Below are positions 26,690-35,686 of a DNA stretch of 64,000 nt, in pieces. Within the stretch, counting starts at the first letter, position 1. Each line of letters opens with the position of its first letter. The position numbers were made by a program, and so were the translations under genes. The DNA lies in contig NZ_QPJV01000013.1 of assembly GCF_003337315.1 (NCBI RefSeq), positions 1 through 64,000 on the forward strand. The letters are read 5' to 3'. The DNA comes from Vagococcus fluvialis. GTDB taxonomy: Bacteria > Bacillota > Bacilli > Lactobacillales > Vagococcaceae. The notes below the pieces were generated by a model, which made no database searches, had not been told where the DNA came from, and saw nothing but the letters and a program-made list of their open reading frames with translations.

Positions 26690-27832
26690 ATGTCAAATGA
26701 ATTACGATTTCCATTAAAAAAAGATACGTCAAGAAAAATAATTCATATTGATATGGATGCTTTTTATGCTTCAGTTGAAGAACGTGATCATCCTGAATTA
26801 AAAGGACATCCCTTAGTGATTGCTAAGCACCCAAAAGACACAGGAGGTAGAGGCGTTGTTACAACAGCCAATTACGAGGCTAGGAAATTTGGTATCCACT
26901 CAGCTATGAGTGCTCAAAAGGCTTATGAACTGTGTCCAACAGCTAATTTTGTTCAAGGGAATAGAAGTCATTATGCTGAAATTTCAAGAGAAATCCATCA
27001 AATTTTTAGGGAATATACCGACATTATTGAGCCTTTATCTTTAGATGAGGCTTATCTTGATGTAACAGTTAATAAAAAAAATATTAAAAGTGCTATTAAA
27101 ATCGCTAGAATGATTCAATTAGAAATTTGGCAAAAATTACATTTAACTTGCTCAGCAGGAGTTAGTTACAATAAATTTTTAGCTAAGTTAGCATCAGATT
27201 ATGAAAAACCAAAGGGCTTAACAGTCGTTTTACCAGAAAATGCTGAATCTTTTTTAAGGGATATTCCAATTGAAGATTTTCACGGAGTAGGGAAAAAAAC
27301 TGTTCCTAAAATGCATGAAATGGGTATTTATAAAGGAAAAGATTTATATGAAAAATCAGAGATGGATTTAATTCGTGAGTTTGGTAAGATGGGTTATTCT
27401 TTATACCGAAAGGTGAGAGGGATTCATGATAGTCCAGTTGAGCCAAATCGTGACCGGAAATCTGTTGGCCGTGAAAATACATTTTCTAAGCCGTTACTCG
27501 TTGAAGACCAAGTAGTAATTGAGTTAAGAGAATTAGCAAAAGACGTAGAAAAATCGTTAAAAAGAGCTCAACTTCACGGTCAGACAGTGGTTTTAAAAGT
27601 GAGAGATAAAGAGTATGAAACTTTTACTAAACGAGTAACGATTAGAGATTATATTGATGACGATGAAACGATTTATTTTTATGTTAAACAAATTTGGGAC
27701 ACTTTTGACTTATTAGAAAGAGGTATTAGGTTATTAGGCATTACGGTGACTAATCTTGAGTCAAAACAATACGAATTAATTAAATTACCTTTATGGGAAA
27801 AAGAGCAGCCAACTAAAAAGCCTGAGGAATAA
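26690..27832 (+). CDS. dinB: DNA polymerase IV (Y-family translesion polymerase)
   Basis: An error-prone polymerase that bypasses DNA lesions. The 380-residue protein has the palm motif HIDMDAFYASVE near residue 20 (metal aspartate), the steric-gate region, the catalytic PLSLDEAYLDV pair near 115, helix-hairpin-helix DFHGVGKKTVPKM near 195, and a little-finger domain from about 250. GGGGG lies upstream of the ATG. The weak LexA box over its promoter fits damage induction. The extreme C-terminus is polar (EKEQPTKKPEE) without a clear QL-x-LF clamp motif. Confidence 0.95.
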   Translation: MSNELRFPLKKDTSRKIIHIDMDAFYASVEERDHPELKGHPLVIAKHPKDTGGRGVVTTANYEARKFGIHSAMSAQKAYELCPTANFVQGNRSHYAEISREIHQIFREYTDIIEPLSLDEAYLDVTVNKKNIKSAIKIARMIQLEIWQKLHLTCSAGVSYNKFLAKLASDYEKPKGLTVVLPENAESFLRDIPIEDFHGVGKKTVPKMHEMGIYKGKDLYEKSEMDLIREFGKMGYSLYRKVRGIHDSPVEPNRDRKSVGRENTFSKPLLVEDQVVIELRELAKDVEKSLKRAQLHGQTVVLKVRDKEYETFTKRVTIRDYIDDDETIYFYVKQIWDTFDLLERGIRLLGITVTNLESKQYELIKLPLWEKEQPTKKPEE

Positions 27833-27860
27833 GTACTTAAACTTAATTCTCAGGCTTTTT
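27815..27860. terminator. Two-way terminator between dinB and telA-like gene
   Basis: AAAAAGCCTGAG/CTCAGGCTTTTT forms a perfect stem with A and T flanks on both sides; it overlaps the dinB stop and serves the convergent gene. Confidence 0.88.
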
Positions 27861-27865
27861 GATTC

Positions 27866-29056
27866 TTAGTTTTGATTAGACATCTCTAGTAATTTATTTT
27901 TTAAGTCTTCTTCCATAACACTTAATTCAATTTCAGCATTACGACGTTTTTCCTTACCTTCTTTTTGGATACGAAGAGTTTCTTGAATAGTTTCAATTAA
28001 ATCGTTTTGAGTTTTTTGTAATGTTTCAATATCAACAATTCCACGTTCATTTTCTTCAGCTGTTTCAATAGCCGAAATTTTTAACATCTCTGAGTTTTTA
28101 GCTAGTAAATCATTTGTTGTTTGAGATACTTGACGTTGAGCTGTAACAGCATCTTTTTGACGTAAAAGAGTTAAAGCAATTGCTACTTGGTTTTTCCATA
28201 ATGGAATAGCTGTATTAATCGAAGCTTGAATTTTTTCAGCAAGAGCTTGGTTTGTATTTTGAATTAGGCGAATTTGAGGTGCTTGTTGGATAGTAATTTG
28301 TCTTGCTAATTTTAAATCATAAGTTCTTTTTTCTAGACGATCCACAAACTGATTTAAGTCATTAACAATTTGGGCATCCATTTGGTCACCACTTGCTTCA
28401 GCCACTTTCATAGCTTCTGGAATAGTTACCATTTCAAGTTCTTCAATTTTAACTTCTCCAGCAGCAATATAAATATTTAAAGCATCAAAGTAATCTTTGT
28501 TTTTGTTATAAAGTTGTTCAAGCATTAAGTTATCTTGTAATAAACCATTTTTTTCTTTATCTAGTTTAACGGCAATCTTATCAATTTGAGCACCAATTTT
28601 TTGGTATTTAGCAGTTACTTCATAAACAGATTGTTTTACTTTACCAAACATTTTTCTAAAGATATTACTATCACGGGCTTCTAATTCACTAGGACTCGCT
28701 TCATTTAAACGATACATTAATTCAGTAAGTGAATCTCCCATAGGTCCGATATCTTGAGCTTGGACGTGATTTAACATAGTATGAGAAAATTCGCCTAACT
28801 TTTGTTGTGCTGCCACTCCGTAACTTAAAACGGCTTGGCTATCACTTGTATCAATTTGAGCTGCTAACTCACGAGCTTGTTTTTGTCTGTCCTCTGGTAA
28901 TTTATCAATAACTTTGGTTGCTACAGAGGTATTTGTTTGTAATTTTTTATCTTCTTGTACACTTAATTTTGATGTATCTGGAGCCTCAAAGGGGTTACTC
29001 AGTAAATCATCTAATGTGCTATTAACAGGTGTTACATCTTTTAATTCATCAGTCAT
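27866..29056 (-). CDS. TelA-family (toxic anion resistance) protein
   Basis: A 396-residue soluble, almost entirely helical protein of the TelA/KlaA family, named for tellurite resistance but of uncertain biochemical role. The N-terminal 60 residues are polar. The core has long coiled-coil-prone helices and the conserved middle segment [24 protein letters not shown], then [21 protein letters not shown]. It begins 1 base after the XpaC-like gene ends, forming a two-gene operon seen in many Firmicutes. A link to envelope stress is likely from its partner, not proven. Confidence 0.9.
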   Translation of the reverse strand: MTDELKDVTPVNSTLDDLLSNPFEAPDTSKLSVQEDKKLQTNTSVATKVIDKLPEDRQKQARELAAQIDTSDSQAVLSYGVAAQQKLGEFSHTMLNHVQAQDIGPMGDSLTELMYRLNEASPSELEARDSNIFRKMFGKVKQSVYEVTAKYQKIGAQIDKIAVKLDKEKNGLLQDNLMLEQLYNKNKDYFDALNIYIAAGEVKIEELEMVTIPEAMKVAEASGDQMDAQIVNDLNQFVDRLEKRTYDLKLARQITIQQAPQIRLIQNTNQALAEKIQASINTAIPLWKNQVAIALTLLRQKDAVTAQRQVSQTTNDLLAKNSEMLKISAIETAEENERGIVDIETLQKTQNDLIETIQETLRIQKEGKEKRRNAEIELSVMEEDLKNKLLEMSNQN

Positions 29057-29767
29057 CTAAATATTCTCCTTTTCGTGTTTGTATTCTTCCATTTCTTTTT
29101 CGCGGTCTACATTTTGTTGAGCGATAGAAATTTCTACGTCTAAGTCATCTAAATCATCTTTAACAAAATCAGCGTAATCTTTAACGATTAATTGAGAAAC
29201 TTCTTCAATTGCTGCTGCACATTGATTAAGAGCATCAAAAGTGTCTTTTGTTTTTAGTTCATGATTATTGATTTCGATATATTTAGAAGTAAGTTCTACA
29301 ACATTAGGTAAATGATTGTAGAGAAAACGGTCAGCTCTGTGTAACTTATTTGGTTCTTTAACAATTTCTTTAAACATAGCACGATTTGCTTTTAACGTAT
29401 CATATCTCAAGTTAATAGCTTTTAATTTTGCTACTTCTTGCATATTGTTATCAAGAGTTGTGATTTGTTTTTTAGCATCTGCCATTGTTTCTCTAAAGAA
29501 CACAATTTCTTTATCATTCATTCCAAATTCTGAATAATGAGCTTCTTTTTCTTTTGTTAATTCAGGCATTTTATCAATATCTTGATTTTTATTTTTACCA
29601 AAAATTAATTTTATTAACCTTAAAACAGCAAAGAAAATCGCGAAGAAAAGAGCAGCTGATAATAAAGTATTAATAAAACTTGATTGATTGAAAATAAAAA
29701 TTAGTGGGATTAAAATCACGATCACACCTAAAAGCCTATACAATTTTGAGTTATTAGTTTTTTTCAT
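29057..29767 (-). CDS. XpaC-family membrane protein (5-bromo-4-chloroindolyl phosphate hydrolysis protein)
   Basis: A 236-residue protein with two adjacent N-terminal hydrophobic segments (about 12-50) and a long, charged helical C-terminal region (about 60-236). XpaC was named for a phosphatase phenotype, but no catalytic motif is visible. It directly precedes the TelA-like gene with no gap, and the pair likely works together at the membrane. The nearest upstream gene diverges. Confidence 0.85.
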   Translation of the reverse strand: MKKTNNSKLYRLLGVIVILIPLIFIFNQSSFINTLLSAALFFAIFFAVLRLIKLIFGKNKNQDIDKMPELTKEKEAHYSEFGMNDKEIVFFRETMADAKKQITTLDNNMQEVAKLKAINLRYDTLKANRAMFKEIVKEPNKLHRADRFLYNHLPNVVELTSKYIEINNHELKTKDTFDALNQCAAAIEEVSQLIVKDYADFVKDDLDDLDVEISIAQQNVDREKEMEEYKHEKENI

Positions 29768-29966
29768 ACGGGTTCACTCCTATTTGGTTTTTACCAATAA
29801 TCTTTATCTTAAAATCATTTTATCACAGTCGGTGAAAATAGATATCAGTCTATGGATGGATTTCTAAAGTTTTAAGAAAAAGCTAAAAATAGAAGTTGTT
29901 TTATTGAATATACAACCCTTTAAAGGTATCATAAACTTAATAAAAGAGAGATTCAAGGAGAAAAAA

Positions 29967-30515
29967 ATGACAGATAAATTCGCAGAAGTAACAACTAAAA
30001 GAGAAGTTATTTATGAAGGTGCTATTATTGATGTAGTAGTAGATGATGTATTACTTCCAAATGGAGAAACCAGTAAAAGAGAGCTTGTCTTTCACAATGG
30101 AGCAGTAGGGATTATTCCAATTACTAAGGAAGGAAAAATTGTTTTAGTTAAACAATTTCGTAAAGCTTTAGAAAAAAGTATTTTAGAAATACCTGCTGGA
30201 AAAATTGAAAAAAATGAAACAAATCCACTAGATGTTGCTAAAAGAGAGCTAGAGGAAGAAACAGCTTATCAAGCAGCAGAATTAAAAGAAGTAACACGTT
30301 TTATTGCTTCTCCTGGATTTTGTAATGAAGAGTTAACTATTTACGAAGCAAGAGGACTTGTAAAAGTTGATAATCCTCTGCCTCAAGATGACGATGAATT
30401 TTTAGAGTTAATGGAATTAACTTTAAAGGAAGCTAAAGAAAAAATAAAGACACAAGAAATTTGTGATGCTAAAACAATATATGCTATTCTATATTGGGAA
30501 ATGCAAACTAGGTAA
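29967..30515 (+). CDS. NUDIX hydrolase, ADP-ribose pyrophosphatase type
   Basis: Hydrolyses ADP-ribose or a related nucleoside diphosphate sugar to monophosphates. The Nudix box is PAGKIEKNETNPLDVAKREL followed by EEET. It has one more residue than the standard GX5EX7REUXEEXGU spacing and ends EETAY where a glycine is usual. An ASPGF segment downstream is typical of the ADPRase subgroup. ATG at 29967 follows AAGGAG at 6 bases; an in-frame TTG at 29904 has no site. 182 residues is normal. Followed at 11 bases by a small membrane-protein gene and mtnN. Confidence 0.88.
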   Translation: MTDKFAEVTTKREVIYEGAIIDVVVDDVLLPNGETSKRELVFHNGAVGIIPITKEGKIVLVKQFRKALEKSILEIPAGKIEKNETNPLDVAKRELEEETAYQAAELKEVTRFIASPGFCNEELTIYEARGLVKVDNPLPQDDDEFLELMELTLKEAKEKIKTQEICDAKTIYAILYWEMQTR

Positions 30516-30526
30516 GGAGGGGAACT

Positions 30527-30712
30527 ATGTTTAGAAAAGAAAAAGAAGTTAAAGAAGAGCCTCCTATACAAAAGGAAGAACCACAAATTTTAACAAGAGG
30601 ACGTGTACGAGAGTTTAATAAGAACAAAAAACGTAACACGTGGTTAAACAAAGCGATTATTATAGTAGCAATTCTACTTGCGATTACGATTTATGCAGTA
30701 TTAAAACTTTAA
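30527..30712 (+). CDS. Small single-pass membrane protein between NUDIX and mtnN genes
   Basis: A 61-residue protein I cannot name. The N-terminal 42 residues are highly charged (KEKEVKEEPPIQKEEP, then RGRVREFNKNKKRN), followed by one hydrophobic helix (about 43-59) and a two-residue tail, so it is predicted as tail-anchored with the charged part in the cytosol. AAGGAGGGG lies 6 bases before the ATG, a strong site, which supports real translation. It is coupled in an operon with NUDIX upstream and mtnN 13 bases downstream. Confidence 0.8.
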   Translation: MFRKEKEVKEEPPIQKEEPQILTRGRVREFNKNKKRNTWLNKAIIIVAILLAITIYAVLKL

Positions 30713-30725
30713 GGGGTGTTTGGTG

Positions 30726-31430
30726 TTGAAGATTGGTATTATTGGTGCAATGGAACAAGAGGTTAAAATTTTAAGTGAAAAACTTGAAAACATGTCAACC
30801 TGGGAAGAAGCAGGAGCAACTTTTTATACAGGTGTAGTAGGGGAGCATGAAGTTGTCTTAACAAGATCAGGTATTGGTAAAACTTTAGCTGCTTTAACGA
30901 CAACATTATTAATCAGTCACTATAAAGTTGATATTGTCATTAACACAGGTTCAGCAGGTGGTATTGGTGAAGGACTAGCTATTGGAGATGTTGTTATTTC
31001 TGATAAATTAGCTTATTCAGATGTTGATGTGACAGCTTTTGGTTATGAATATGGCCAGATGGCACAAATGCCACTTTACTACGAGGCAAATGATGTGTTA
31101 GTACAAGCAGCGATGGAAGCATCAAGTAACAATATGCTAAATGGACGTGTTGGCTTGATTGTATCAGGAGATACGTTTGTTCATAGCCAAAAACAAATTC
31201 ACGACATTAAAACTCATTTTCCAATGTGTTTAGCAAATGAAATGGAAGGAGCTGCTATTGCTCATGTAGCCCATCAATATGATGTTCCTTTTGTGGTTAT
31301 TCGTGCCATGAGTGATGTTGGCGATGAGAATGCTAGTGTGAATTTTGATGAATTTATTATTGATGCAGGAGAAAAATCAGCCAAAATGGTACTAGCCCTA
31401 TTAGCTGAGATAAAAGAAGGAGATATCTAA
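30726..31430 (+). CDS. mtnN: 5'-methylthioadenosine/S-adenosylhomocysteine nucleosidase
   Basis: Cleaves adenine from MTA and SAH, detoxifying methylation by-products and supplying S-ribosylhomocysteine for AI-2. The protein has the N-terminal GIIGAMEQEV, the NTGSAGGIG loop, VSGDTFV, NEMEGAAIAHVA (catalytic/binding glutamates) and the RAMSDVGDE aspartate. The conserved N-terminus MKIGIIGAM begins at TTG 30726, 9 bases after AAGGGG; TTG 30720 and GTG 30723 are in-frame alternatives. 234 residues. The next gene starts 2 bases downstream. Confidence 0.94.
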   Translation: MKIGIIGAMEQEVKILSEKLENMSTWEEAGATFYTGVVGEHEVVLTRSGIGKTLAALTTTLLISHYKVDIVINTGSAGGIGEGLAIGDVVISDKLAYSDVDVTAFGYEYGQMAQMPLYYEANDVLVQAAMEASSNNMLNGRVGLIVSGDTFVHSQKQIHDIKTHFPMCLANEMEGAAIAHVAHQYDVPFVVIRAMSDVGDENASVNFDEFIIDAGEKSAKMVLALLAEIKEGDI

Positions 31431-31432
31431 TC

Positions 31433-31978
31433 ATGGAAGCTTTATTATCAATTGATTACACTTATGATTTTGTTGCAACTGATGGAAAGTTAACAACTGG
31501 GCAAGTTGGTCAAGATATTGAAGAAGCATTAGTTTCTTTAACAGCTGATTTTATTGAAAGAGATCAATTTGTTGTTTTTGCAATTGATGGGCATGACCCA
31601 ACAGATTCTTTTCATCCTGAAAATAAATTATTTCCACCGCATAATGTTTTAGGGACTAGTGGTAGAGATTTATATGGTTCTTTAAAGCCATTGTATGAGA
31701 AGAATGAGGATAAAGAAACTGTCTACTGGTTAGACAAAAGACATTATTCAGCTTTTAGTGGAACAGATTTAGATATTCGCCTGCGAGAAAGAAATATTCA
31801 AAAGATTCATTTAACTGGAGTGTGTACAGATATTTGTGTCTTACATACAGCCGTTGATGCTTATAATCTAGGTTATGAGATTGTGATTCATGAAAACTGT
31901 GTTCAGAGTTTTGATGAGGAAGGGCATCGTTGGGCACTTAGACATTTTAAAAACACATTAGGTGCAGAAATAGTATAG
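31433..31978 (+). CDS. Isochorismatase-family cysteine hydrolase (nicotinamidase-like)
   Basis: A cysteine hydrolase, probably nicotinamidase (nicotinamide to nicotinate for NAD salvage). The triad is visible: Asp in SIDYTYDF near residue 8, Lys in LDKRHYSAF near 101, and Cys in TGVCTDICVLHTAV near 125. The DGHDPTDSFHPENKLFPPH segment carries the metal-binding Asp/His residues of PncA enzymes. It lies 2 bases after mtnN at the end of the NUDIX-mtnN operon, fitting nucleotide/NAD salvage. Confidence 0.85.
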   Translation: MEALLSIDYTYDFVATDGKLTTGQVGQDIEEALVSLTADFIERDQFVVFAIDGHDPTDSFHPENKLFPPHNVLGTSGRDLYGSLKPLYEKNEDKETVYWLDKRHYSAFSGTDLDIRLRERNIQKIHLTGVCTDICVLHTAVDAYNLGYEIVIHENCVQSFDEEGHRWALRHFKNTLGAEIV

Positions 31979-32011
31979 AAAAAGGTTGACCCGTTAAGGT
32001 CAACCTTTTTT
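31979..32011. terminator. Two-way terminator between nicotinamidase-like and yeiH genes
   Basis: AAAGGTTGAC/GTCAACCTTT perfect stem with A runs before and T6 after. Confidence 0.9.
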
Positions 32012-33014
32012 ATATATGAAAGACATAGATAAGGGCTAGAGCTAAAATGATTTGTAAGGTACCCACTGCTAAAGCATAAATAAGGTAACGTAATCCTTCT
32101 TTAAAAAATTTAGCAAAATCAAGTCTTAAACCAATAGCGGCTAAGGCTGTAATTTCAAACCAACCACTAATAAAATGAGCTGTTTCACTGATTTTAGGGG
32201 CTAGTGGCATAAAACTATTTAAGGTACAAAAGAATAAGAAACCAATAATGTACCATGGTAAAGGACTTTTTTTAGCAGGTTTAGTATTAATTTCTTTGTT
32301 TGTATTTAAACGGTCTTTTTCAGTGAATTTAGAGAAACTAAATACAACAACCACTAATAAAATGATACGCATGATTTTGAAAAGAGTAGAAAACTCTACG
32401 ACATCAGGACTAATCATGCTAGCACTTGCTACTACTTGTCCAACAGATTGGAGAGTTCCACCAATTAAAGCACTTTGAGTCAGTACATCTTGGTAAAGAC
32501 CAGTTGCAATAAAGGGAAGTAGTAACATTAGAACTGTTCCTAGTAAATTAACTAAAGTAATAACTTGCCCCTTTTCATCTTCATTGGCATCAATTTCTGG
32601 AGCAATAGCGCCTATCGCAGAAGAACCACAGACCGCATTTCCACCAGCCATAAGTAATCCAATCTTTTTAGAGAATCCCATTTTGCGCCCAATATAATAA
32701 GCACCAGCAATTGTTCCAACCATTTGTACCACAATAAAGCCAATACCATTTAATCCCATATGGGCAATGGTTTGAAAAGTGACAGTAGTTCCTAGAAGAA
32801 CGATTGAGATTTCTAGTAATTTACTTTCAGCAAGTTTTGTACCAGCACTTAAAATAGGTTGCTTTAAAAAAGTATTACCTAGTAAAATTCCTAAAAGAAT
32901 AGCTATTGTGGCAGCTCCAATAGTTGGTAACCAGATGGCAATAACCTTACTAATAGCTGCTACTAAAAAGGATAATAATAATCCTGGAAGAATTTTTTTA
33001 ATTGTTTGACTCAT
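32010..33014 (-). CDS. YeiH-family putative sulfate exporter
   Basis: A polytopic membrane protein (about 10 helices, 334 residues) of the YeiH/PF03601 family annotated as putative sulfate exporter. Typical motifs are [20 protein letters not shown] near residue 125 and the [15 protein letters not shown] segment near 190. The start is taken as ATG 33014 (MSQTIKK), 10 bases from GAAAG; ATG 33020 is the alternative. It is divergent from a LysR regulator, the usual YeiH-YeiE arrangement. Confidence 0.87.
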   Translation of the reverse strand: MSQTIKKILPGLLLSFLVAAISKVIAIWLPTIGAATIAILLGILLGNTFLKQPILSAGTKLAESKLLEISIVLLGTTVTFQTIAHMGLNGIGFIVVQMVGTIAGAYYIGRKMGFSKKIGLLMAGGNAVCGSSAIGAIAPEIDANEDEKGQVITLVNLLGTVLMLLLPFIATGLYQDVLTQSALIGGTLQSVGQVVASASMISPDVVEFSTLFKIMRIILLVVVVFSFSKFTEKDRLNTNKEINTKPAKKSPLPWYIIGFLFFCTLNSFMPLAPKISETAHFISGWFEITALAAIGLRLDFAKFFKEGLRYLIYALAVGTLQIILALALIYVFHI

Positions 33015-33127
33015 ATACATCACACTTTCTTTTTTCTTGATAATAAAAGTATAACTTTCTTTTTTACATTTGAGAAATATATAGTTAAAATAGTAATTAT
33101 AAGAAAAATAAATAGTAGGTGATGGAT

Positions 33128-33940
33128 ATGTTCAAATTATTAGCAACTTTTAGAGTAGCTTATGAAACAAGAAATTTTTCAAAAGCTGCAGAAGTTTTAT
33201 TTATTTCTCAACCAGCAGTTTCAAATCAGATTAAGCAATTAGAAGAAGAATTACAATGTGTTTTATTTAAAAGAAAAGGGAAACAGGAAATGCATCCGAC
33301 AAAATCAGCAGATATACTTTATGGGAAAGTCTTGAATTTAAGAGATGATTGGGCTGAGACGGTGAGATTAGTAAAAGAAAGTGATAATCAACAAATTCTT
33401 TGCCGGATTAGTGCTTCTCATACAGTTTCTGTTTATTATATGCCAGAGTTAATGCGTTATTTGATTAACGAGTTTCCAAAAGTTATTTTTGAAGTGGATA
33501 TGAAAAACTCTGAAGAAGTGTTACAGGAAATTCACCAACATAATGTGGATTTTGGCTTTATTGAAATGCCTTTAATGACTGATGGGATTAGTCGTTTAGA
33601 AATTAAAAAAGACCAACTAGTTTTAGCAGGTAATTTGCAAAGTAATCTTTGGTTAAGTAGAGAAGCAAATTCTGGTGTCTATCATTATATGGAACGCTAT
33701 CTATTAAGTGAAAATTTAAAACCAAATCGAGTGATTATTAAAAATAATGAAATCATTATTAAAATGTTAGAAAAGGGAATTGGGAAAAGCATGATTTCAA
33801 AACAGGCAGTACCTGATTCTTTACCTTATGTTGATTTAGGAGAAGATTATGTAAGACCACTTTATTTTTTAAAGAAAAATAATTTGATTCAAAGAGACTT
33901 ACAAGAGATAGCAGAAGCAATTGAAAAATTTTATAAATAA
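33128..33940 (+). CDS. LysR-family transcriptional regulator
   Basis: A 270-residue LysR regulator. The N-terminal winged HTH (about 1-60) reads [38 protein letters not shown] in order; the effector-binding periplasmic-binding-like domain spans about 85-265 but is short of the usual 290-300 total length. ATG 33128 follows TAGGTG at 6 bases; GTG 33119 and ATG 33122 would overlap that site. It most likely controls the divergent yeiH gene across the 113-base gap. The inducer is unknown. Confidence 0.88.
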   Translation: MFKLLATFRVAYETRNFSKAAEVLFISQPAVSNQIKQLEEELQCVLFKRKGKQEMHPTKSADILYGKVLNLRDDWAETVRLVKESDNQQILCRISASHTVSVYYMPELMRYLINEFPKVIFEVDMKNSEEVLQEIHQHNVDFGFIEMPLMTDGISRLEIKKDQLVLAGNLQSNLWLSREANSGVYHYMERYLLSENLKPNRVIIKNNEIIIKMLEKGIGKSMISKQAVPDSLPYVDLGEDYVRPLYFLKKNNLIQRDLQEIAEAIEKFYK

Positions 33941-33975
33941 AGGAGCTGTGACATATTTATGTCACAGCTCCTTTA
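33939..33975. terminator. Two-way terminator between lysR and DUF436 genes
   Basis: AAAGGAGCTGTGACAT pairs perfectly with ATGTCACAGCTCCTTT (16 bp), one of the strongest hairpins in the window; the lysR stop lies in its 5' arm. Confidence 0.88.
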
Positions 33976-34004
33976 TACAAACTAAACACTTCTGTCACGA
34001 CCTC

Positions 34005-34550
34005 TTAATTATATTCTGCGCGAGTACCACCAATTAGTTTAGGTCTATTACCTAAAGCAGTTACATGAGCTGCTCCTAATTTGTTTAATGAGGGACGAAT
34101 TGGAATTTGAACATGTTTAATATGCATACCAATCGCTGTATCTCCAATATCAATACCAGCATCAGCCACAATATGTTCAACTTCAACAGGATCTTTCATC
34201 GCTTTATAAGCAGCTGTTGCAGTAGAACCCCCTGCATGAACTTTTGGCACGACAGAAACAATCGTTAATCCAAATTTTTTAGCAACTTCTCTTTCAACTG
34301 TTAGAGCACGGTTTATATGCTCACAGCCTTGAAAAGCTAAATAAATATTTTTATTTTCAAATAAAGTAATTAGAGTTTCTGCAATTAAGGTACCAACTTC
34401 TTGACTAGAGTTTTTACCAATGACACCACCAATAACTTCACTTGAACTTGAGCCAATAACAAAAATATCTCCTTCTTGTAAGTTTGTTTTTTCTAAAACA
34501 TCCTCAGCAATTGTTATGACGTCTTGTTTTACTTGATTTAAATCTAACAT
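34005..34550 (-). CDS. DUF436 / TIGR01440 (YwlG) family protein
   Basis: A 181-residue soluble protein of a widespread Firmicutes family with no assigned reaction. Conserved parts are [37 protein letters not shown] (cysteine/histidine motif) and [15 protein letters not shown]. The start is ambiguous: AGGAG lies 6 bases before TTG 34556, 12 before ATG 34550, and abuts ATG 34562. In Bacillus ywlG sits near glyA and tsaC; here it is about 8 kb from them. Confidence 0.87.
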   Translation of the reverse strand: MLDLNQVKQDVITIAEDVLEKTNLQEGDIFVIGSSSSEVIGGVIGKNSSQEVGTLIAETLITLFENKNIYLAFQGCEHINRALTVEREVAKKFGLTIVSVVPKVHAGGSTATAAYKAMKDPVEVEHIVADAGIDIGDTAIGMHIKHVQIPIRPSLNKLGAAHVTALGNRPKLIGGTRAEYN

Positions 34551-34608
34551 AATCAAAATCATCTCCTGTTTTTAACTAACTGAATTATAACATAGGAATG
34601 TAAATTTT

Positions 34609-34626
34609 AAGTGAGAAAGCTCACTT
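34609..34626. promoter_or_regulatory. Inverted repeat between divergent DUF436 and dehydrogenase genes
   Basis: AAGTGAG/CTCACTT with a 4-base spacer, in the 116-base gap between divergent genes where a terminator would make no sense. It lies upstream of a TACAAT hexamer at 34644-34649. Candidate operator for an unknown regulator. Confidence 0.45.
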
Positions 34627-34678
34627 TTATCTGAAAAGTTGTGTACAATAAAATTATAGAGAATAGGAGGAATGATGA

Positions 34679-35617
34679 ATGAAAAAATCAACATTATTAG
34701 TAACTGTTCCAATAGAGGATAGTCAGGTAAAAGAACTTGAAACGATTGCCTCAAATTTCGAAATTATTAAATTGGATGAATTTAAAGGAAATATAGATGA
34801 TGTAGAAATTCTATATGGTTGGAACCAAGAGATGGGCAATAAATTATTAGCCTCTGATACATCTTCTTTAAAATGGGTTCAAGCCAATTCAGCAGGTGTT
34901 GATCATATTGATACCAACAAAATAAAAGAAAAAAATATTCTATTAAGTAATGCTAGTGGAGTCCATGGTAACCAAATGAGTGAATCTATTTTAGGAATGA
35001 TTTTTGCACATACAAGAAAAATAAAAGAATCCATTTTAGCTCAAGAAAAAAGTGAATGGATTTCACCAACTCAAATGAGTGATTTAAATCAGAAAAAAGT
35101 AATGATAGTTGGGACTGGTCACATTGGTGAACGATTGGCTGAAATCTTAAAAGTTTTCCAAACAAACATTACAGGAGTTAATCGAAGTGGTCGAGAAGTT
35201 CCTCACTTTGATCAGATTATTAAACAAGATGACTTACTAAATCATATTTCAGAGATGGATATTGTCGTAAGTCTTCTACCAGATACATCAGAAACTCATT
35301 ATTTCTTTGATAAATCTGTGTTTAGTCAAATGAAAAAAGGTGTTCTATTTATTAATGCAGGACGCGGGGGAACTGTTAATACAGAAGATTTAATTACTTA
35401 TTGTGAAAATGAAACAATTGGTTTTGCCGGATTAGACGTCTTTGAAGTGGAACCACTACCTAAAACGAGCCCATTATGGAAATTAGATAATGTGCTTATA
35501 ACACCCCATTCTTCTGGAGCAACTGACCAATATTACAATCGTTTATATCCAATTTTTAAGAAGAATTTATTGCATTACTTGGGGACAAGTGACATTTGTC
35601 AAAATAAAATTAATTAA
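34679..35617 (+). CDS. D-isomer-specific 2-hydroxyacid dehydrogenase
   Basis: An NAD(P)-dependent reductase of 2-oxo acids (312 residues). The Rossmann motif GTGHIGERLAE lies near residue 143, then the substrate-binding LLPDTSETHYF, INAGRGGTVNTEDL with the catalytic arginine in the GRG region, DVFEVEPLP with the glutamate, and the catalytic histidine in ITPHSSG near 280. AGGAGG precedes the ATG by 8 bases. Its closest groups are glyoxylate/hydroxypyruvate-type or phosphoglycerate dehydrogenase-like proteins; the substrate is open. Transcribed alone. Confidence 0.9.
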   Translation: MKKSTLLVTVPIEDSQVKELETIASNFEIIKLDEFKGNIDDVEILYGWNQEMGNKLLASDTSSLKWVQANSAGVDHIDTNKIKEKNILLSNASGVHGNQMSESILGMIFAHTRKIKESILAQEKSEWISPTQMSDLNQKKVMIVGTGHIGERLAEILKVFQTNITGVNRSGREVPHFDQIIKQDDLLNHISEMDIVVSLLPDTSETHYFFDKSVFSQMKKGVLFINAGRGGTVNTEDLITYCENETIGFAGLDVFEVEPLPKTSPLWKLDNVLITPHSSGATDQYYNRLYPIFKKNLLHYLGTSDICQNKIN

Positions 35618-35633
35618 GAGTAAAACCTAATAC

Positions 35634-35669
35634 AAAAGGACTGTGGCTTTTTGGCTACAGTCCTTTTTA
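35634..35669. terminator. Terminator after 2-hydroxyacid dehydrogenase
   Basis: AAAAGGACTGT/ACAGTCCTTTT stem with T5; also suits the convergent lactonase gene. Confidence 0.88.
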
Positions 35670-35686
35670 TTAGAATAAACAGTATT

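Noticed and set aside
34005-34562. DUF436 gene starting at ATG 34562
   Set aside because: That ATG directly abuts AGGAG with no spacing; TTG 34556 or ATG 34550 is more workable.
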